From Scilla litardierei (lineage: Eukaryota > Streptophyta > Magnoliopsida > Asparagales > Asparagaceae): 64,000 nt of DNA. The notes under the pieces are model-generated. The model did not search any database. It was not told where the DNA came from and saw only the letters and a program-made list of their open reading frames with translations. Shown here one piece after another: positions 22,508 through 35,060 of this stretch. Location: NCBI GenBank assembly GCA_030789695.1, contig CM061139.1, positions 2,123,878 through 2,187,877 on the forward strand, in the 5' to 3' direction. How positions within the stretch are numbered: position 1 is the first letter of the stretch; each line of letters begins with the position of its first letter. The position numbers and the translations under genes were made by a program.

Positions 22508-23023
22508 CTGGGTAGTGAGCACGATGAGGAGGCCACAGAGGAAGCTCAGCCGCTGCTTATAATAGGCCTTCATAACAGTAATGGCCCCAATGGAGTAAGC
22601 ATCCCCGCCCCCAATAGACACCCCACAATTCGCAAATATGGTGATAATGACGTGCTCCTTCATATTGAAGGGCCCAGGGTTGAGATTGAAGCCCCAAAAC
22701 CGGCCAAAGACGGGAATTTCCCGGTTGGGGAGAACCGAGGCCATGAATCGGCCGAGGGGGAGGACGGCGATCTGCATGAGGATGGCGGAGATGGTGAGGG
22801 GCTGCGTCCGGTAAGTGAAGAAGGTGTTGAGGAAGATGAGGATGGTGCATGAGGCGATCCCCAAGAACCAAGCTCTGAATGTGAGGACGGGGAGTGACGG
22901 GTCGTCGGTCTCCGGGACGACGAGGGCCACTTCCTCGATCGGGCAGCGGTCGCAGTCCGGCTGGGGGTCGGACCCCGCCTTCTTGGGGTCTGCTGCTGCA
23001 GCCTCCGCTGCTTTGATGGGCAT
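22508..23023 (-). CDS. Oligopeptide transporter (OPT), exon 1
   Basis: Encodes the first 172 residues of an OPT family transporter, which moves small peptides or metal-ligand complexes with protons across membranes. The start is the ATG at 23023 (MPIKAAEAA); the frame is open a little further upstream but has no ATG there. Visible features: an acidic/Ala-rich cytosolic N-terminus, CPIEEVALVVPETDDPSLPV near residue 28, a first membrane segment from about residue 50 with FFTYRTQPLTIS, and a second with ILMQIAVLPLGRFMA. The family NPG motif follows in LNPGPFNMKEHVIITIFANCG, then GGGDAYSIGAITVMKAYY. The exon ends LLIVLTTQ/GTACTG in phase 0, joining exon 2 at 846. No stop or frameshift is present. 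Confidence 0.93.
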
Positions 23024-23103
23024 CTTCTCCACTTTTTTTTCCCCCACCAATAATTAGGCGCAGTTTGGGAAAAATTGGAGTGCAGTGGGAGGATAAGGCA
23101 ATC

Positions 23104-23112
23104 ATATATATA
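23104..23112 (-). promoter_or_regulatory. Probable TATA box of the OPT gene
   Basis: TATATATAT on the gene strand, about 80 bp upstream of the start codon. It suggests a transcription start near 23.08 kb and a short leader. Confidence 0.5.
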
Positions 23113-24430
23113 GGCGAAGAGGAGGAAGAAGAGGGAGAGTGAGTGAGCTGGAAGAGGGGCTTCTGAAATGACCGTAATAACCCCTCAGCTGTACGCTTCC
23201 CAATTTCGTTGCGTTTCTCGTAGGCTTTTTTTTTTTCGCAATCAGGGTGATGGAATTCAAATGGAATGTTGCCGCTGCGGCATGGCGCATGTATTCTTCG
23301 TGGGCCCATAACTAGAAGAACATCTTTCTTGGTTTTGAATAAATTACCCGTGCACCAAGTGCACGGGGTAAAAACAATCCCCTACGATCAGGCCGAGGTG
23401 CACGCGTGCGAATAGAAAGGAACGAGAAATATGGCTGTGTGTCGGCAGCGTCGGGTGTAAAAGGAGAGCAAGCACGTAAATTAGACGGCCAAAAGGTCTC
23501 AAATGCAAAAAACCATAGCCAATCATGCAATAAACGGGATGTGGGAGGCAAGTTTTTTTTATTTGAGAGGGATCCCCACGGGCAAGGGCGGAGCCAAAAA
23601 TCCAGAAGGACCCGGACTACAAGGATTACCGAAACTAAGCCCAGGCTATAATGGTTACAGTGAGTACGGGTTGCAAGGAATCGGAGCTGCAAGGGTTATC
23701 CGGAGTACCGGCGGAGCCCGAGCTGCAGCCCACCTCAACCCATGCTTTGGCTCCGCCCCTGCCCACAGAGGATGTAACTGCACCACGTAGGAACAACCGT
23801 GGGGCTCCCTCTCGTTTGTAAGATAGATGGTTAGCAAGTGAGATCAAAGGTGCTTATATATGGCTCTTGTTTCAAATTGAGCGCTCTGAGCTTGAGATGC
23901 CACTTTTTTTGCTGTGAATAATGACTACGGTTGATGTCCATAATCTCGTGACGCTCAGATCGGGCCATGTGGACAAGTATTCTCGTAATAGAGGGTCCGG
24001 ACTGGGTTTCGTCGGGCCGAGGGGGATTCTTTCGCCGTCGCCTGAAACAGATAGAGAATGTGTCGGAGGAAACAAAGGGGGTGGCCCTCCGATTCGCCTC
24101 CGATGCATAAGTCAGTATTAAGCTAAGGAATGAGTGAGCGTCAACTGGGTATAGCCGCCGCTAGGGTTTTATGATGGGAAATAAAGATGGAAATGCTAGA
24201 GTTAATTTCGCATACCTGACATTGGAAGTGCTTCCTTGGTTTTATAGGCTGGGGGTTCTGACATGTCAGAAGATTCTATACGTCTCTTGTAACCTGGCGT
24301 AAGCAAAAGATTGCACATGCTAACTCCCAAGGATAGGTGGTCACCGACTAGTAAATTCCTAGTGAGCCTAAGGTCGAATTCAGTGACAATTCGTTTACAA
24401 TCAACAACGGTCAAAAATAAACTTAAGCTA
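23113..24430. other. Upstream region of OPT; no gene recognised
   Basis: About 1.3 kb. It contains a perfect short hairpin CCCGTGCAC/GTGCACGGG at 23349-23368 and a GC-rich part (23.6-23.8 kb) without a conserved frame. Short open frames on both strands overlap each other. I see nothing I can name. Confidence 0.4.
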
Positions 24431-25025
24431 TGTGAAGATCACCACCTTTTGAAGGTGAGGAGTGATTGAGTGAAAATTCAATGTAACCTAAAGTCACGAA
24501 TGCAAATAAAGTAACGAGTGAGAGAGTACTCAAGGATGAGAAGTGTGGGTGTTCATGGTTTCATGATGTAGTTGGGCTTATAAATCTATCTCGATTCACT
24601 ATGACCTCTCATCCGACTTAGGGGAGAGTGGTCGGAAGATGTATCATTTTATCAAACATATATAGTGCAGAAAATAGTGTATGACGCTTTGAGGAGAATA
24701 CTTGATGAGCACAAGAGAAAGGGTCCTCTAGGATGATCCTCCTTTTGGATTTCCCACTAGGGTTCCGATAAACAAACCAACTCGAAGCTTCTTCCACATA
24801 CTAGAGTTAAAAACATACTAGAGATGAGATCTATAAGCCTTACATACACCAATTCACAAAAACACACAAAAGGTGATTAGTTACTCATATTTTCCAAAGA
24901 CAACCTTTTCATTTCTAAAAACATGATCAAATGGTTCATACAAGTTGCAAAGAACAAAGAGAACGAGAAAAATATAAGCTTTCACACCAAAGAACCCCCT
25001 TTTGAGATGATCATTGAGCTCCTTC

Positions 25026-26831
25026 TATTGGATCTGGATCGTAGCCTAGAGGGCGGGTGAATAGGCTAATAAAAATTCTCGTGCAACCCACAAGAAAACA
25101 CACGCAGTTATAGGCACATGCAGGGTAATAAAATAGCAATCACAGAGTACGCACAGATATACCCTGGTTCGGTCGTCCCCACGACCTACTCCAGCCCCCG
25201 AAAGCAAATACTAGATAGATATGTAATCCTGTACAGCTACAATGAGTCAAGATCCAAAATCTACTCTCACCTAGCTCGTATGCACACCACGTGCTCTACA
25301 CTCTCAATCTAGTCAGATGCTCTCCCTCCGTAACGACTCCCAAAGTCATCAGGTCCCCAAAAAGTAACACAGAAGGTAAAGTTTCCCCTACAGAGATCGC
25401 TACACCAATACAAAGATAAATAAATAGAGTTTTAGAAATGCTCAGTAATGGTGTGTTGTCTCTGTCGCTCAGCACAGCGTCAGATCACGTCTGACGATGA
25501 AGTAGTCGCTTGATGGCCCTTCAATAGTTTGTCCTCCCTCTCGATGAAACTTGCGGCTGGGTTGAGTTCAAAACTTGTGGCTGCATCAATCTTTGTTGAC
25601 TCAATCAAAACTCAAAAAGCTTGCGTCCTGGGTCATCAAAAACAGTTGATGAGGCAGCCTTAATCTTTATTGCCTCAAAAAAACAACAGCAGCTTGCGTC
25701 CTCCTGTATCAAAAAATGTTGCTGCAGTCAACAAATAGGAAAGACGAAACAAAAACTTCGGCTGCTTCAACAAAAAGGAAAGCCTTAATCTCCTGCTCTT
25801 TATAAAAGGCTATTAAAAACTTTTGGCTTGCGATTTCCCAAGGGAGAAGAGCATGCAGGCTTTATTGTCAGAAGTGCTCCTCTTTTGATTCTTTGATGAC
25901 CTGCAAAAAAAAGAACCCAAACTATATGTGAAGATGCATGCGTGACTAGCAAAAGAGAAGGGTACAGGCTATTGAATAAAGAAATGGATGCTTGGAGATT
26001 ATTTTGGCTCTTGGAGAAATTAATTCGGCTCTTGGAGATGCTTGGAGATCTTCAAAGGGATGCGGCTTGCACAGACATTTCGGCCCTTTAATTTTGTGCT
26101 GCTCTCTCTCTTCCATGCGGCAGAGAAGGGGATTTTGAAGTGCGACTCTCCCAAAAAATTGTGTGTTCTGCTCTTAGAGATTTAAGGGAACGGTCCTCTT
26201 CCTCTCAATTATTTTTTGCGGCTACCTTGTGCTCTCAAACCCTAATGCGCACCTTGCCTTTATATGATTGGATCCCTTTATTTATTTCGGTTGCCCCCAG
26301 AGATAAACTGCAAACAAAAAAATCTGGGGCCCAAACAAAATGTGTTGCACCTCTTTGCCGTTTTGGTATATTCAATTAATTGATCTTATCTCATGTTTCC
26401 TTTTTTTGCTAGGTTTTTTGTTAGGTGTTTTATATAGGCCAGCCTTGCACCTGCACACACAAAACAAAGAAATGTAACACGAATATACTTAATATAAGTG
26501 CGTGAGTTCCAATTGGTGATCCGTAATTGATTTGACTCAATCCAAAGTGATCCTCTCCATCTCATCCCATAGTTGATCAAGTCATCATTGCTATGTGTAT
26601 AGCAATTCCTCCATCGTTTGACTTAGCCATCATTTCGCCTTTCATAAACACACTTAGAATACACGTTACATATAACACAACGTTTGGTAATGCTAAATGT
26701 GTATAGCAATTCCTCCATCGTTTGACTTAGCCATCGTTTCGCCTTTCCTGAAACACACTTAGCACACACGTTACATATAACACAACGTTTGTCATCATCA
26801 AACTAGAGATCCTCGATCGTCGCTTCCAACA
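25026..26831 (-). repeat. GAG-L1 3' LTR
   Basis: 1,806 bp, a few percent diverged from its partner. Its first base pair step is TA rather than TG on the plus strand (G-to-A change). Near the right end it has two tandem copies of a roughly 105-bp unit (about 26590-26800), also present in the 5' LTR. Confidence 0.92.
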
Positions 26832-28160
26832 CTCTCCCCCTTTTGATGATGGCAAACCCATAAAATATTTGAGCAAATGAGTATGCGTGTGTGAAGTGTG
26901 ATGAAGGTGTGTAATGCAATATGATATATTCAATGAGATGAGATCAAGCATTACAAGTTACTAGCATGCACAATATAACAATAATATTAGCATGCTCCCC
27001 CTTTTTCCAAGCTCCCCATATTCATGTATTTTCAATGCTCCCCCTTCAATCAATAATACTGATCATTAATACCGTATTTTGAGCTTTGAGCCCAATAACA
27101 GCACAAATCTTTCAACACTTTTCTCCCCCTTTGTCATCATCAAAAGTGCATTCTTGAAGATTAAAACATACCACATGCAAAAAAGAGAGCATTATTAACT
27201 ATAACTAGCATTTGCATGTCGTCATTCTATAGTTAGCACATCAAATTCAATGATAATAATAATTAGAATTCAACACCATCGTGTAAGTGCAATTATTAAA
27301 CATAGAAGTACAAAAGGGAGATACTTTTACAAATCCAACCAAAACCAATCCATCATTTTCCAAATAACTTCATATCACCTAGGATTGATTTTTCACACCT
27401 CATTAAAAATGAGATCAAGGTATCACACCCCCAAAACATAGCCTATAAGGACTCTTAGATGTGGGGGTGACATTGCTTGACGAGTAAGTACATCAACGCT
27501 AAAGTTTACCCATAAAGCTTATGTTGGATACTCGTGGGTAGTGCATTTGCCATGAATTGTATCCATTTTTCATACAGAGCAATTTTCATGTTTTTTTCAT
27601 ATACATTTCCTTTGTTTTGTGCTCAATTTTTATTCATGGCAATTCACATCATATCCCTTAGATTTTTTCAGTTAATAATCATCCTACATTTACTTACCAA
27701 TATTCATAAATAGTATCTCCAAAAGTACGACATAGTTTAACATTCGTGGAAGTGAAAGTAGGTGTAGAAATCATATTATCAATTCATCGAACTTTGCATG
27801 GCTATTATGAAATAAAACATACGCATGTAGCCATGATGATAATACTACACTTTTTACATGGATATGATCATCATTCATTTGTAGCACTAGAATGATGCAA
27901 AGAGGAAGATATGCAATAAGCTCATTTTTTGTTTTTGTCTTGTTCAAATTTTTTTTTCAGTTTTATAATGAACTAAAAAACACACTAAAAACAATCAAGC
28001 AAACAAAAACAAAACCAAAAAAATCCAAGCACACAAAAAAATGCTATGAAGTTATGCATTAAGTTCAAAGAATGAGATATACCTTCGCGTCGCTATTTGA
28101 CTAAGGAGCTAAAATATTAAGACTCTCAATTTATCGCTCCTCGCCAAATTTCCGTCTCAC
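26832..28160 (-). other. GAG-L1 non-coding 3' region
   Basis: About 1.3 kb between the end of gag and the 3' LTR with no long frame. It is homologous to 53891-55185 in GAG-L2 (for example a block reading TTTTGGGGTGTGATACCTTG on the element strand), so it is a conserved part of the family. This is where pol would be in an autonomous element. Confidence 0.8.
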
Positions 28161-30019
28161 CTACAAAAGAGGTGTTGTGTGTGACCTTGGAATCCAACAA
28201 GGTCCACTAGTGTTAGTCAACAAAGATTTAGGAACCCATATTTGTTTGAATTTAATATTGGAGTTCCTATATTTGCAATGATACGATGTGTGACCAACAC
28301 TATCACATGTAAAACACTTTGCATAAACATTTTTAGTAATGGAAGGCACATTGTGAAATTTTTTATACTTAGGCTTTTCAACATTTTTAGCGCTAAATCC
28401 AAGGCCACGCCTATTATTGCCATATAATTGATTTCCAAGAATAATGTCCAAATTTTGTTTTCCAATGGAAAATCTCTTAAATGAAAATTCTAGGATGGTG
28501 ACTTTGGATTTCAAGACATTGTTTTCATTCACAAGCAAAGTGCATTTACTAATGAAAGCTTGCTTGTTTTCCTCTTCTTTCTTTTCAAAATCCCTCATTT
28601 TTTCTTTAAGTTCAAGATTTAGTATGTTAATCTTTTCAGAAAGCAATTCATTTTCAACTTCAAGCTTTGTCTTATCTAGCTTATACATGTTAATATCCTT
28701 TAATAAAGAGGGACATGAAAGACAATCAATTTTTTCAGGCAAGCTAGCTTTCTCTTTTTCTAAAATGGTGATGGTAGATTTGCATGCAACAGGCTCTTGT
28801 TTAAGATTTTTCATTTCTATAAACATGTCATACTCAGTTTGTTGCATATCAAAGTTATCATTCCTATAACATTCCACATCAGCTTCTAGCTCATCAATTC
28901 TATGTTGCATTCCTTTACAGATTTCTAAAAGTTCAGCTTTAGTGGGAGATTCTACCTCATTGTGTTTGGCCAACAATGCCAAGCCGAAGTGGATTTCAAG
29001 TTCCTCCTCCTCATCCTCAGCTTCACTATACATGTCCCACGTCAGCACTTTCGTTTTTCCTTTTGCAACTTGAGCTTGTGTTGTTGTGGGCAATCTTTTA
29101 TGTGGTGCCCTTTCTTCCTGCATTTAAAACATTCATTTCTATTAATAGCTTTCTGATCAGAGGAATTTCTACCAAAATTAGAATTATTAGAACGAATGAA
29201 CCTTTTTCCCATCTCAGTTCTTCCTTGATCAGTCTGAATGTATCTCCTGAAGTTTCTGACCATTAAAGCTTGCTCTTCATCAAGATCGTCGTCGTTAACT
29301 TGAAGAGCTAATTGTGTGGAAGCTTTGGTCTTCTCTTTAGGTTTCTCTCTGGCTTCTATACTCTGTAACTCAAGCTCGTGTGACATTAGGTTGCCTATCA
29401 AGTCCTCCATTTTCTTTGTTGATAAGTCCTTAGCTTCTTGAATAGCGGTGACTTTAGGCCTGAACGAGCTTGGTAGCGCCCTTAAGATCTTTCGTACCTG
29501 TTCATGTCTAGAGTATGGCTTACCGAGGGAACTGGATTTGTAGACAATGTCTGTGAACCTCGCAAACATCTCTTTCATAGATTCTGTTGGTAGCATGCGG
29601 AAGCTCTCATATTCTGTGCAAAGCAACGCAAGTCTGGATTCTTTCACTTGCGATGTTCACTCGTGTGTCACCTCCAAAGTATGCCAGATTTCCTGCGTAG
29701 TTAGACAATGTGAGATACGATTAAACTCAGATTTATCAAGAGAGCATATAAGCGCATTCATAGCTTTACCATTAAGAGTATAAAGTTTCTTATCAGCTAA
29801 ATCCCACTTGTCTTTAGGCTTAATCATAACAGTGTCTTCAATTTTAATAGTGGGTAGACTATAATCATTTTCAACAATATCCCACACATCATAATTTACA
29901 GACACTAAATAGATTTTCATCCTAGCCTTCCAATATGCAAAGTCTACACCGTTAAACTTAGGGGGATGGGCTATAGACTGACCTTCAGCAAAAGTGCAAT
30001 CAGATATATTCATGGTCAT
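28161..30019 (-). pseudogene. GAG-L1 gag, one stop and one frameshift
   Basis: Starts at ATG 30019 (MTMNISDCTFAEGQS). It has the copia gag FNGVDFAYWKARMKIYL segment near residue 20, a first knuckle CFKCRKKGHHIKDC, an acidic segment, a long Lys/Glu/Leu-rich region with coiled-coil character (ELEADV through KEKMRDFEKKEEEN), and a second knuckle CFTCDSVGHTSYHC, then KQIWVPKSLL. A TGA at 29657-29659 replaces the Gly codon seen in GAG-L2, and two bases are missing near 29.08 kb. It is open where GAG-L2 has its stop. Confidence 0.9.
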
Positions 30020-30049
30020 AAAAAAATCTAGACTAGATCCTCTAAACTG

Positions 30050-30061
30050 GCTTTGATACCA
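30050..30061 (-). promoter_or_regulatory. GAG-L1 primer binding site (tRNA-iMet, one mismatch)
   Basis: TGGTATCAAAGC on the minus strand, two bases inside the 5' LTR. Confidence 0.88.
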
Positions 30062-30063
30062 CT

Positions 30064-31867
30064 TGTTGGATCTGGATCGTAGCCTAGAGGGGGGTGAATA
30101 GGCTAATAAAAATTCTCGTGCAACCCACGAGAAAACACGCGCAGTTATAGGCACATGCAGGGTAATAAAATAGCAATCACAGAGTACGCACAGATATACC
30201 CTGGTTCGGTCGTCTCCACGACCTACTCCAGCCCCCGAAAGCAAATACTAGATATATATGTAATCATGTACATCTACAATGAGTCAAGATCCCAAATCTA
30301 CTCTCACCTAGCTCGTACGCACACCACGTGCTCTACACTCTCAATGTAGTCAGATGCTCTCCCTCCGTGACGACTCCCAAAGTCGTCAGGTCCCCAAAAA
30401 GTAACACAGAAGGTAAAGTTTCCCCTACAGAGATCGCTACACCAATACAAAGATAAATAAATAGAGTTTTAGAAATGCTCAGTAATGGTGTGTTGTCTCT
30501 GTCGCTCAGCACAGCGTCAGATCACGTCTGACGATGAAGTAGTCGCTTGATGGCCCTTCAATAGTTTGTCCTCCCTCTCGATGAAACTTGCGGCTGGGTT
30601 GAGTTCAAAACTAGTTGCTGCATCAATCTTTGTTGACTCAATCAAAACTCAAAAAGCTTGCGTCCTGGGTCATCAAAAATAGTTGATGCAGTAGCCTTAA
30701 TATTTATTGCCTCAAAAAACAACAGCAGCTTGCGTCCTCCTGTATTAAAAAATGTTGATGCAGTCAACAAATAGGAAAGACGAAACAAAAACTTCGGCTG
30801 CCTCAACAAAAAGGAAAGCCTTAATCTCCTGCTCTTTATAAAAGGCTATTAAAAACTTTTGGCTTGCGATTTCCCAAGGGAGAAGAGCATGCAGGCTTTA
30901 TTGTCAGAAGTGCTCCTCTTTTGATTCTTTGATGACCTGCAAAAAAGAACCCAAACTATATGTGAAGATGCATGTGTGACTAGCAAAAGAGAAGGGTACA
31001 TGCTATTGAATAAAGAAAGGGATGCTTGGAGATTATTTCGGCTCTTGGAGAAATTAATTCGGCTCTTGGAAATGCTTGGATATCTTCAAAGGGATGCGGC
31101 TTGCACAGACATTTCAGCCCTTTAATTTTGTGCTGCTCTCTCTCTTTCATGCGGCAGAGAAGGGGATTTTGAAGTGCGACTCTCCCAAAAAATTGTGCGT
31201 TCTGCTCTTAGAGATTTAAGGGAACGGTCCTCTTCCTCTCAATTATTTTTTGCGGCTACCTTGTGCTCTCAAACCCTAATGCGCACCTTGCCTTTATTTG
31301 ATTGGATCCCTTTATTTATTTCGGTTGCCCCCAGAGATAAACTGCAAACAAAAAAATCTGGGGCCCAAACAAAATGTGTTGCACCTCTTTGCCGTTTTGG
31401 TATATTCAATTAATTGATCTTATCTCCTGTTTCCTTTTTTTGCAAGGTTTTTTTGTTAGGTGTTTTATATAGGCCGGCCTTGCACCTGCACACACAAAAC
31501 AAAGAAACGAAACACGAATATACTTAATATAAGTGCGTGAGTTCCAATTGGTGATCCGTAATTGATTTGACTCAATCCAAAGTGATCCTCTCCATCTCAT
31601 CCCATAGTTGATCAAGTCATCATCGCTATGTGTATAGCAATTCCTCCATCGTTTGACTTAGCCATCGTTTCGCCTTTCCTGAAACACACTTAGCACACAT
31701 GTTACATATAACACAACGTTTGGTAATGCTAAATGTGTATAGCAATTCCTCCATCGTTTGACTTAGCCATCGTTTCGCCTTTCCTGAAACACACTTAGCA
31801 CACATGTTACATATAACACAACGTTTGTCATCATCAAACTAGAGATCCTCGATCGTCGCTTCCAACA
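30064..31867 (-). repeat. GAG-L1 5' LTR
   Basis: 1,804 bp, TGTTGGATCTGG...CTTCCAACA on the plus strand. Both its ends are homologous to the GAG-L2 LTR ends, but the centre differs and it is about 490 bp longer. Confidence 0.92.
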
Positions 31868-32724
31868 CCTTCTTCATCTTCAAGTGCTCTCCTTGATTTT
31901 TAAAAGATTGAGGGAAGAGAAGTGATTAGGCCACTTCACTCTTCCCTCCTTAAATTAGGTCAACCCCATGAGCTAATGAATCTCCACCACAAAATAATAT
32001 TGATCAGCGGCTGAGATTTGAGGAAGAAATCGGGTCTGAAATCGGGTCCGAAATCTGCTGAACCCTTAACTTAAAGCATACAGTCAGCATGTCTTAAACG
32101 ACCACGTCAAAAGTGTGACGTGGTCGCATCGTTGCTCTGTCGAAGGGATCCTCAATCGAGTCAACACGGCCGCGTCAATTGTTGACATGGCCGTTTCGCC
32201 TCCTTCTTCTTGAAATCGACGTGATCGTGTCGACTACTCAACGTGACCGTTTAAAACCCCACATTCTCTGTAATTTTTCCACACTGGCGCTGCCTGACGT
32301 GGCCGTTTGGTCATGATGACACGGCCGCGTCAATTATGATGTCCCAACCCTAACTCCATATGATCGACACGACTGTTTCTCTTTAGTGACGTGGTCGTTT
32401 CGATTTGGGCTGCCGCTTGCTGCTGCTGCATTGAGAGTCATCCACACGGTCATGTGGAATGTACCACACGACCGTGTGGAGCATTGAAGCTCGACAATTC
32501 CTCTCATTTGATTTGCAGAAATTCTAGGAAAATTCCTAAAAATCTTGCAAAATAATACAAGTGATGATTAAGTCTTAAAACGTAGTTTTGTGCAAGAATG
32601 AATGATTAATTCCGAAATATGAAGATATCATGAAAACACATGAAATGGAGAAAGAATTTGAACAAAACATGAACAAAGACCAACTAAATGGGGGGAAGAT
32701 ATACAATTTTTACTCTGAATCACA

Positions 32725-33950
32725 CCCCCCAACTAGCTTTTTGCTAGACCCTTAGCAAAATAAGCGAAACAAAGTCTAAATAATTAGAAGTATGGAAATC
32801 CCATAAATGAGTCGCGGCATAGTTAATGAGAGTCAAAATCACCACAAAACATACATTCAATCAAGAATGGCACATGGAAAATTCATGATCACTACGACAC
32901 ACACCAAAGGCTCTCAAGTAAGCAAGATTCAAGACAAAATTTGCAGTCTTCCATGGTACAATGTAATCACTCATCATAAGTCACGCAAGTCAAAAGAATC
33001 CGACCACCGATATACCCAAGATTTCCAAGAACTCATGAATTTGAGCTTGCAACCATTTTGTTTTCAATTTTTTTATATCAATTTTCATTTCTCTTCTTTT
33101 TTTTGTTTTGTAATTTAGCGTGATCCATGTATCACGCTTTGGTTCAATGGCTCCTAGATCAAATGATCTTTGGGTATTGGGTTTAGAGAAACCCCAACAG
33201 ACCTACTAACTCAAATCGCCTAAAATTATTTTGTTTTTCTTATGCACTCTTCTATGATTCTATTTTTCGGCGCGAAGCTCCAATGATTACTGAGTCACTG
33301 AGATCCGGCTACTCAATAGGACTTCGAATAATGATGCACTTTATTTCTATCTTTTTTTCTTTTCTATTTTTTAAAATCAAGCTAAAAAACAATTGTCGAT
33401 GATAATCCGGGGTATAGTCAAGGCGAAATCTCTTTGGTTTATAACGTAATCAAGTCGAAAATTCTACCTAGGAATCATGCAACAAGATACTTGAATCAAG
33501 CTCCCATGGGGTATTAGGTCGATATGTTATGATAATATGAGAAATTTCCAAAAAAATGGGTCCTCAAAGGGGACTCAATGCGAAAATGACTCAACAAAAC
33601 CATGCACCAACTAATTTTAAGGATTCTTGAAAGTATTTAGACTAAGTTCACCTCAAGAGTTTCAAATGGTCGAGAATCATCAAAAGGTGGTCAATGATAA
33701 TTCAAGCAAGTATAACCCCAAAATTTTAAACTTTCTACTATGTGTATGATATGCGTGCATGGTTTGCAAGCTGTATATGAAGAAAAAGTTTAAAATTTTT
33801 GCCCAAAAGTGTATAAACAAAAATATGAACAATGGAGTATATAAAAATATGAACAAGAAAAAATTATACATATCCTCCCAACTAAGGATATGCATTGTCC
33901 TCAATGTATAAAGGAGAAGTAGAAGCAAAAGTTGGAACAAACACGCCTAT
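32725..33950 (-). other. 3' untranslated part of a gypsy (Athila/Tat-type) element
   Basis: Lies between the integrase end (33951) and the LTR at 32724. It contains ACATTGAGGACAATGCAT followed by AGTTGGGAGGA on the minus strand (33.88-33.91 kb), a hallmark segment after pol in Athila/Tat elements. The rest is AT-rich without a frame. Confidence 0.6.
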
Positions 33951-34234
33951 TTAGTCACCGTCCGAAGGTGGGTCTGTAAGTTCATCGGTGCTTCTTTCCT
34001 TAGTCCATGAGTCAAAGTAGGGCTTCAATCGTTGCACATTGACCTTGAACTCACTCCCATCTTTTTCATTCACCAAGATCACCGCATCGTGATTGTAGAC
34101 ATGCTTCACCATGAAAGGTTCGGACCACCTTGATCTTAACTTGCACGGGAAGAGATGATCGCATGGTCGTTCGACTTGGCAAAGTTGGAGACGAGATACA
34201 GGTGCTCTGGAGAATGCATTCACTGAACGACCCA
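33951..34234 (-). pseudogene. Gypsy integrase C-terminal fragment
   Basis: Minus-strand frame with [15 protein letters not shown], then an [13 protein letters not shown] segment, the typical chromodomain-less end of Athila/Tat integrases (fuller members read GKLRSRW.GPF and FKVNGQRLKPY). It ends at a normal TAA (33951-33953). It is cut off on its 5' side near 34235 by unrelated sequence. Confidence 0.8.
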
Positions 34235-34238
34235 ACAA

Positions 34239-35060
34239 GAGTTAATTGGAGAAGTGTAGTGTGCAGAGTAAAGTGTAAAGAGCATGACAATGTGTAGTGA
34301 GCATGGCAAGTGTAGTTAATAGTTTACACAATTTATAATAGCAATAACAGAAAGTAAAGAGAGTGACAATCAATTACTTAATCTAGTGACAAGCCCAATG
34401 TCCGAGGGCAGAAGAAACTACAATTACACCCAAACCAACGAAAGCTACCTGTGGCTCTGTACTCACCGACCCCATCTGGGCGACGGTCGAATTTACCGGT
34501 TTGGTGAAATCCAGCAGTCCGCACTCTATTACACTGGACTACCTCACCCAAAGTGTCAACGTGTGTCCATAATATTCAATGTATGCCACAAGGGCCCAAT
34601 ATTCTGTAAATGCCCTGAGGGCTCAATAGTCCGTATATGCCCGAGGGCCCAATAGTCCGTATATGCCCTGAGTGCCTAATATCACATTTCATTAGGGTGT
34701 ACATTCCACAATTAATGGTATAACAAGCAATGATGTCATTTCATGTACATTATTAAAATAGCAACAACATTTTGATAGTAAAAGCAAACCAACACATCAC
34801 CAGGTTTATTAAATTATTTCAATTGCTATTAAACAACATACTTACAAAAAGTTGTTATTTACAACATTTAGTAATTTCAGTTACAAAATCTGAGCAGTGT
34901 AGCTTAAACATGTAGGTAATAAATACTTGCCTGAATGAAGCGTTTCTGCTGTTCAGGTGATCACGGTGAGAGGCGTGATTTAATCTGCATTAACGGATTT
35001 TAACGTCAAGCTCAACTAATTTTTCATTAGTAAAACTAACATGTGTATACTAGCATACCC
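34239..35060. other. Unassigned repeat-like DNA, left of SOLO2
   Basis: No conserved frame. At 34579-34683 there are four degenerate copies of a roughly 27-bp unit (ATGCCCTGAGGGCTCAATAG-type). The sequence continues after SOLO2 at 37018, so 34239-35060 plus 37018-38600 were once contiguous. Confidence 0.5.
34579..34683 (+). repeat. Short minisatellite, about 27 bp x 4
   Basis: Four consecutive units around TGCCC(T)GAGGGCYCAATAG followed by TCCGTAT. Each contains the dyad GCCCT-GAGGGC. Confidence 0.65.

Larger units (their letters stand above)
25026..31867 (-). mobile_element. GAG-L1: gag-only copia-like LTR element
   Basis: 6,842-bp element with a perfect 5-bp duplication CCTTC (25021-25025, 31868-31872). 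LTRs are 30064-31867 (5') and 25026-26831 (3'). It has a primer site, a gag with two CCHC knuckles, and a 1.3-kb non-coding 3' part ending in the purine tract AAAAGGGGGAGAG. Protease, integrase, RT and RNase H are absent, without a sign of recent deletion. GAG-L2 at 50642-56501 has the same layout, so gag-only is the family's normal form. Gag and LTR wording suggest a SIRE/Maximus-like copia ancestor (inference). Confidence 0.93.
24431..32724 (-). repeat. Athila/Tat-type gypsy 3' LTR, split by GAG-L1
   Basis: On the minus strand an LTR begins TGTGATTCAGAG at 32724, right after a purine tract GCTAGTTGGGGGG (32725-32737). It continues to 31868, is interrupted by GAG-L1, and resumes from 25025 down to at least 24.4 kb. 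The far end is not determined. At 32.1-32.5 kb it carries repeated ACGGCCG-centred dyads (ACACGGCCGCGT, GACGTGGCCGTTT, CACACGACCGTGTGG). Confidence 0.6.

Noticed and set aside
22466..23050. A start for OPT nine codons upstream at 23050
   Set aside because: The codon there is TTG; the first ATG in frame is at 23023.
22557..23309. A 250-codon minus-strand frame over the OPT exon
   Set aside because: It is an out-of-frame shadow of the GC-rich OPT exon 1; the OPT frame has clear family motifs.
23349..23368. Hairpin CCCGTGCAC/GTGCACGGG as a third Helitron 3' end
   Set aside because: The expected CTRR end does not follow at the right distance on either strand, and no convincing 5' TC end was found.
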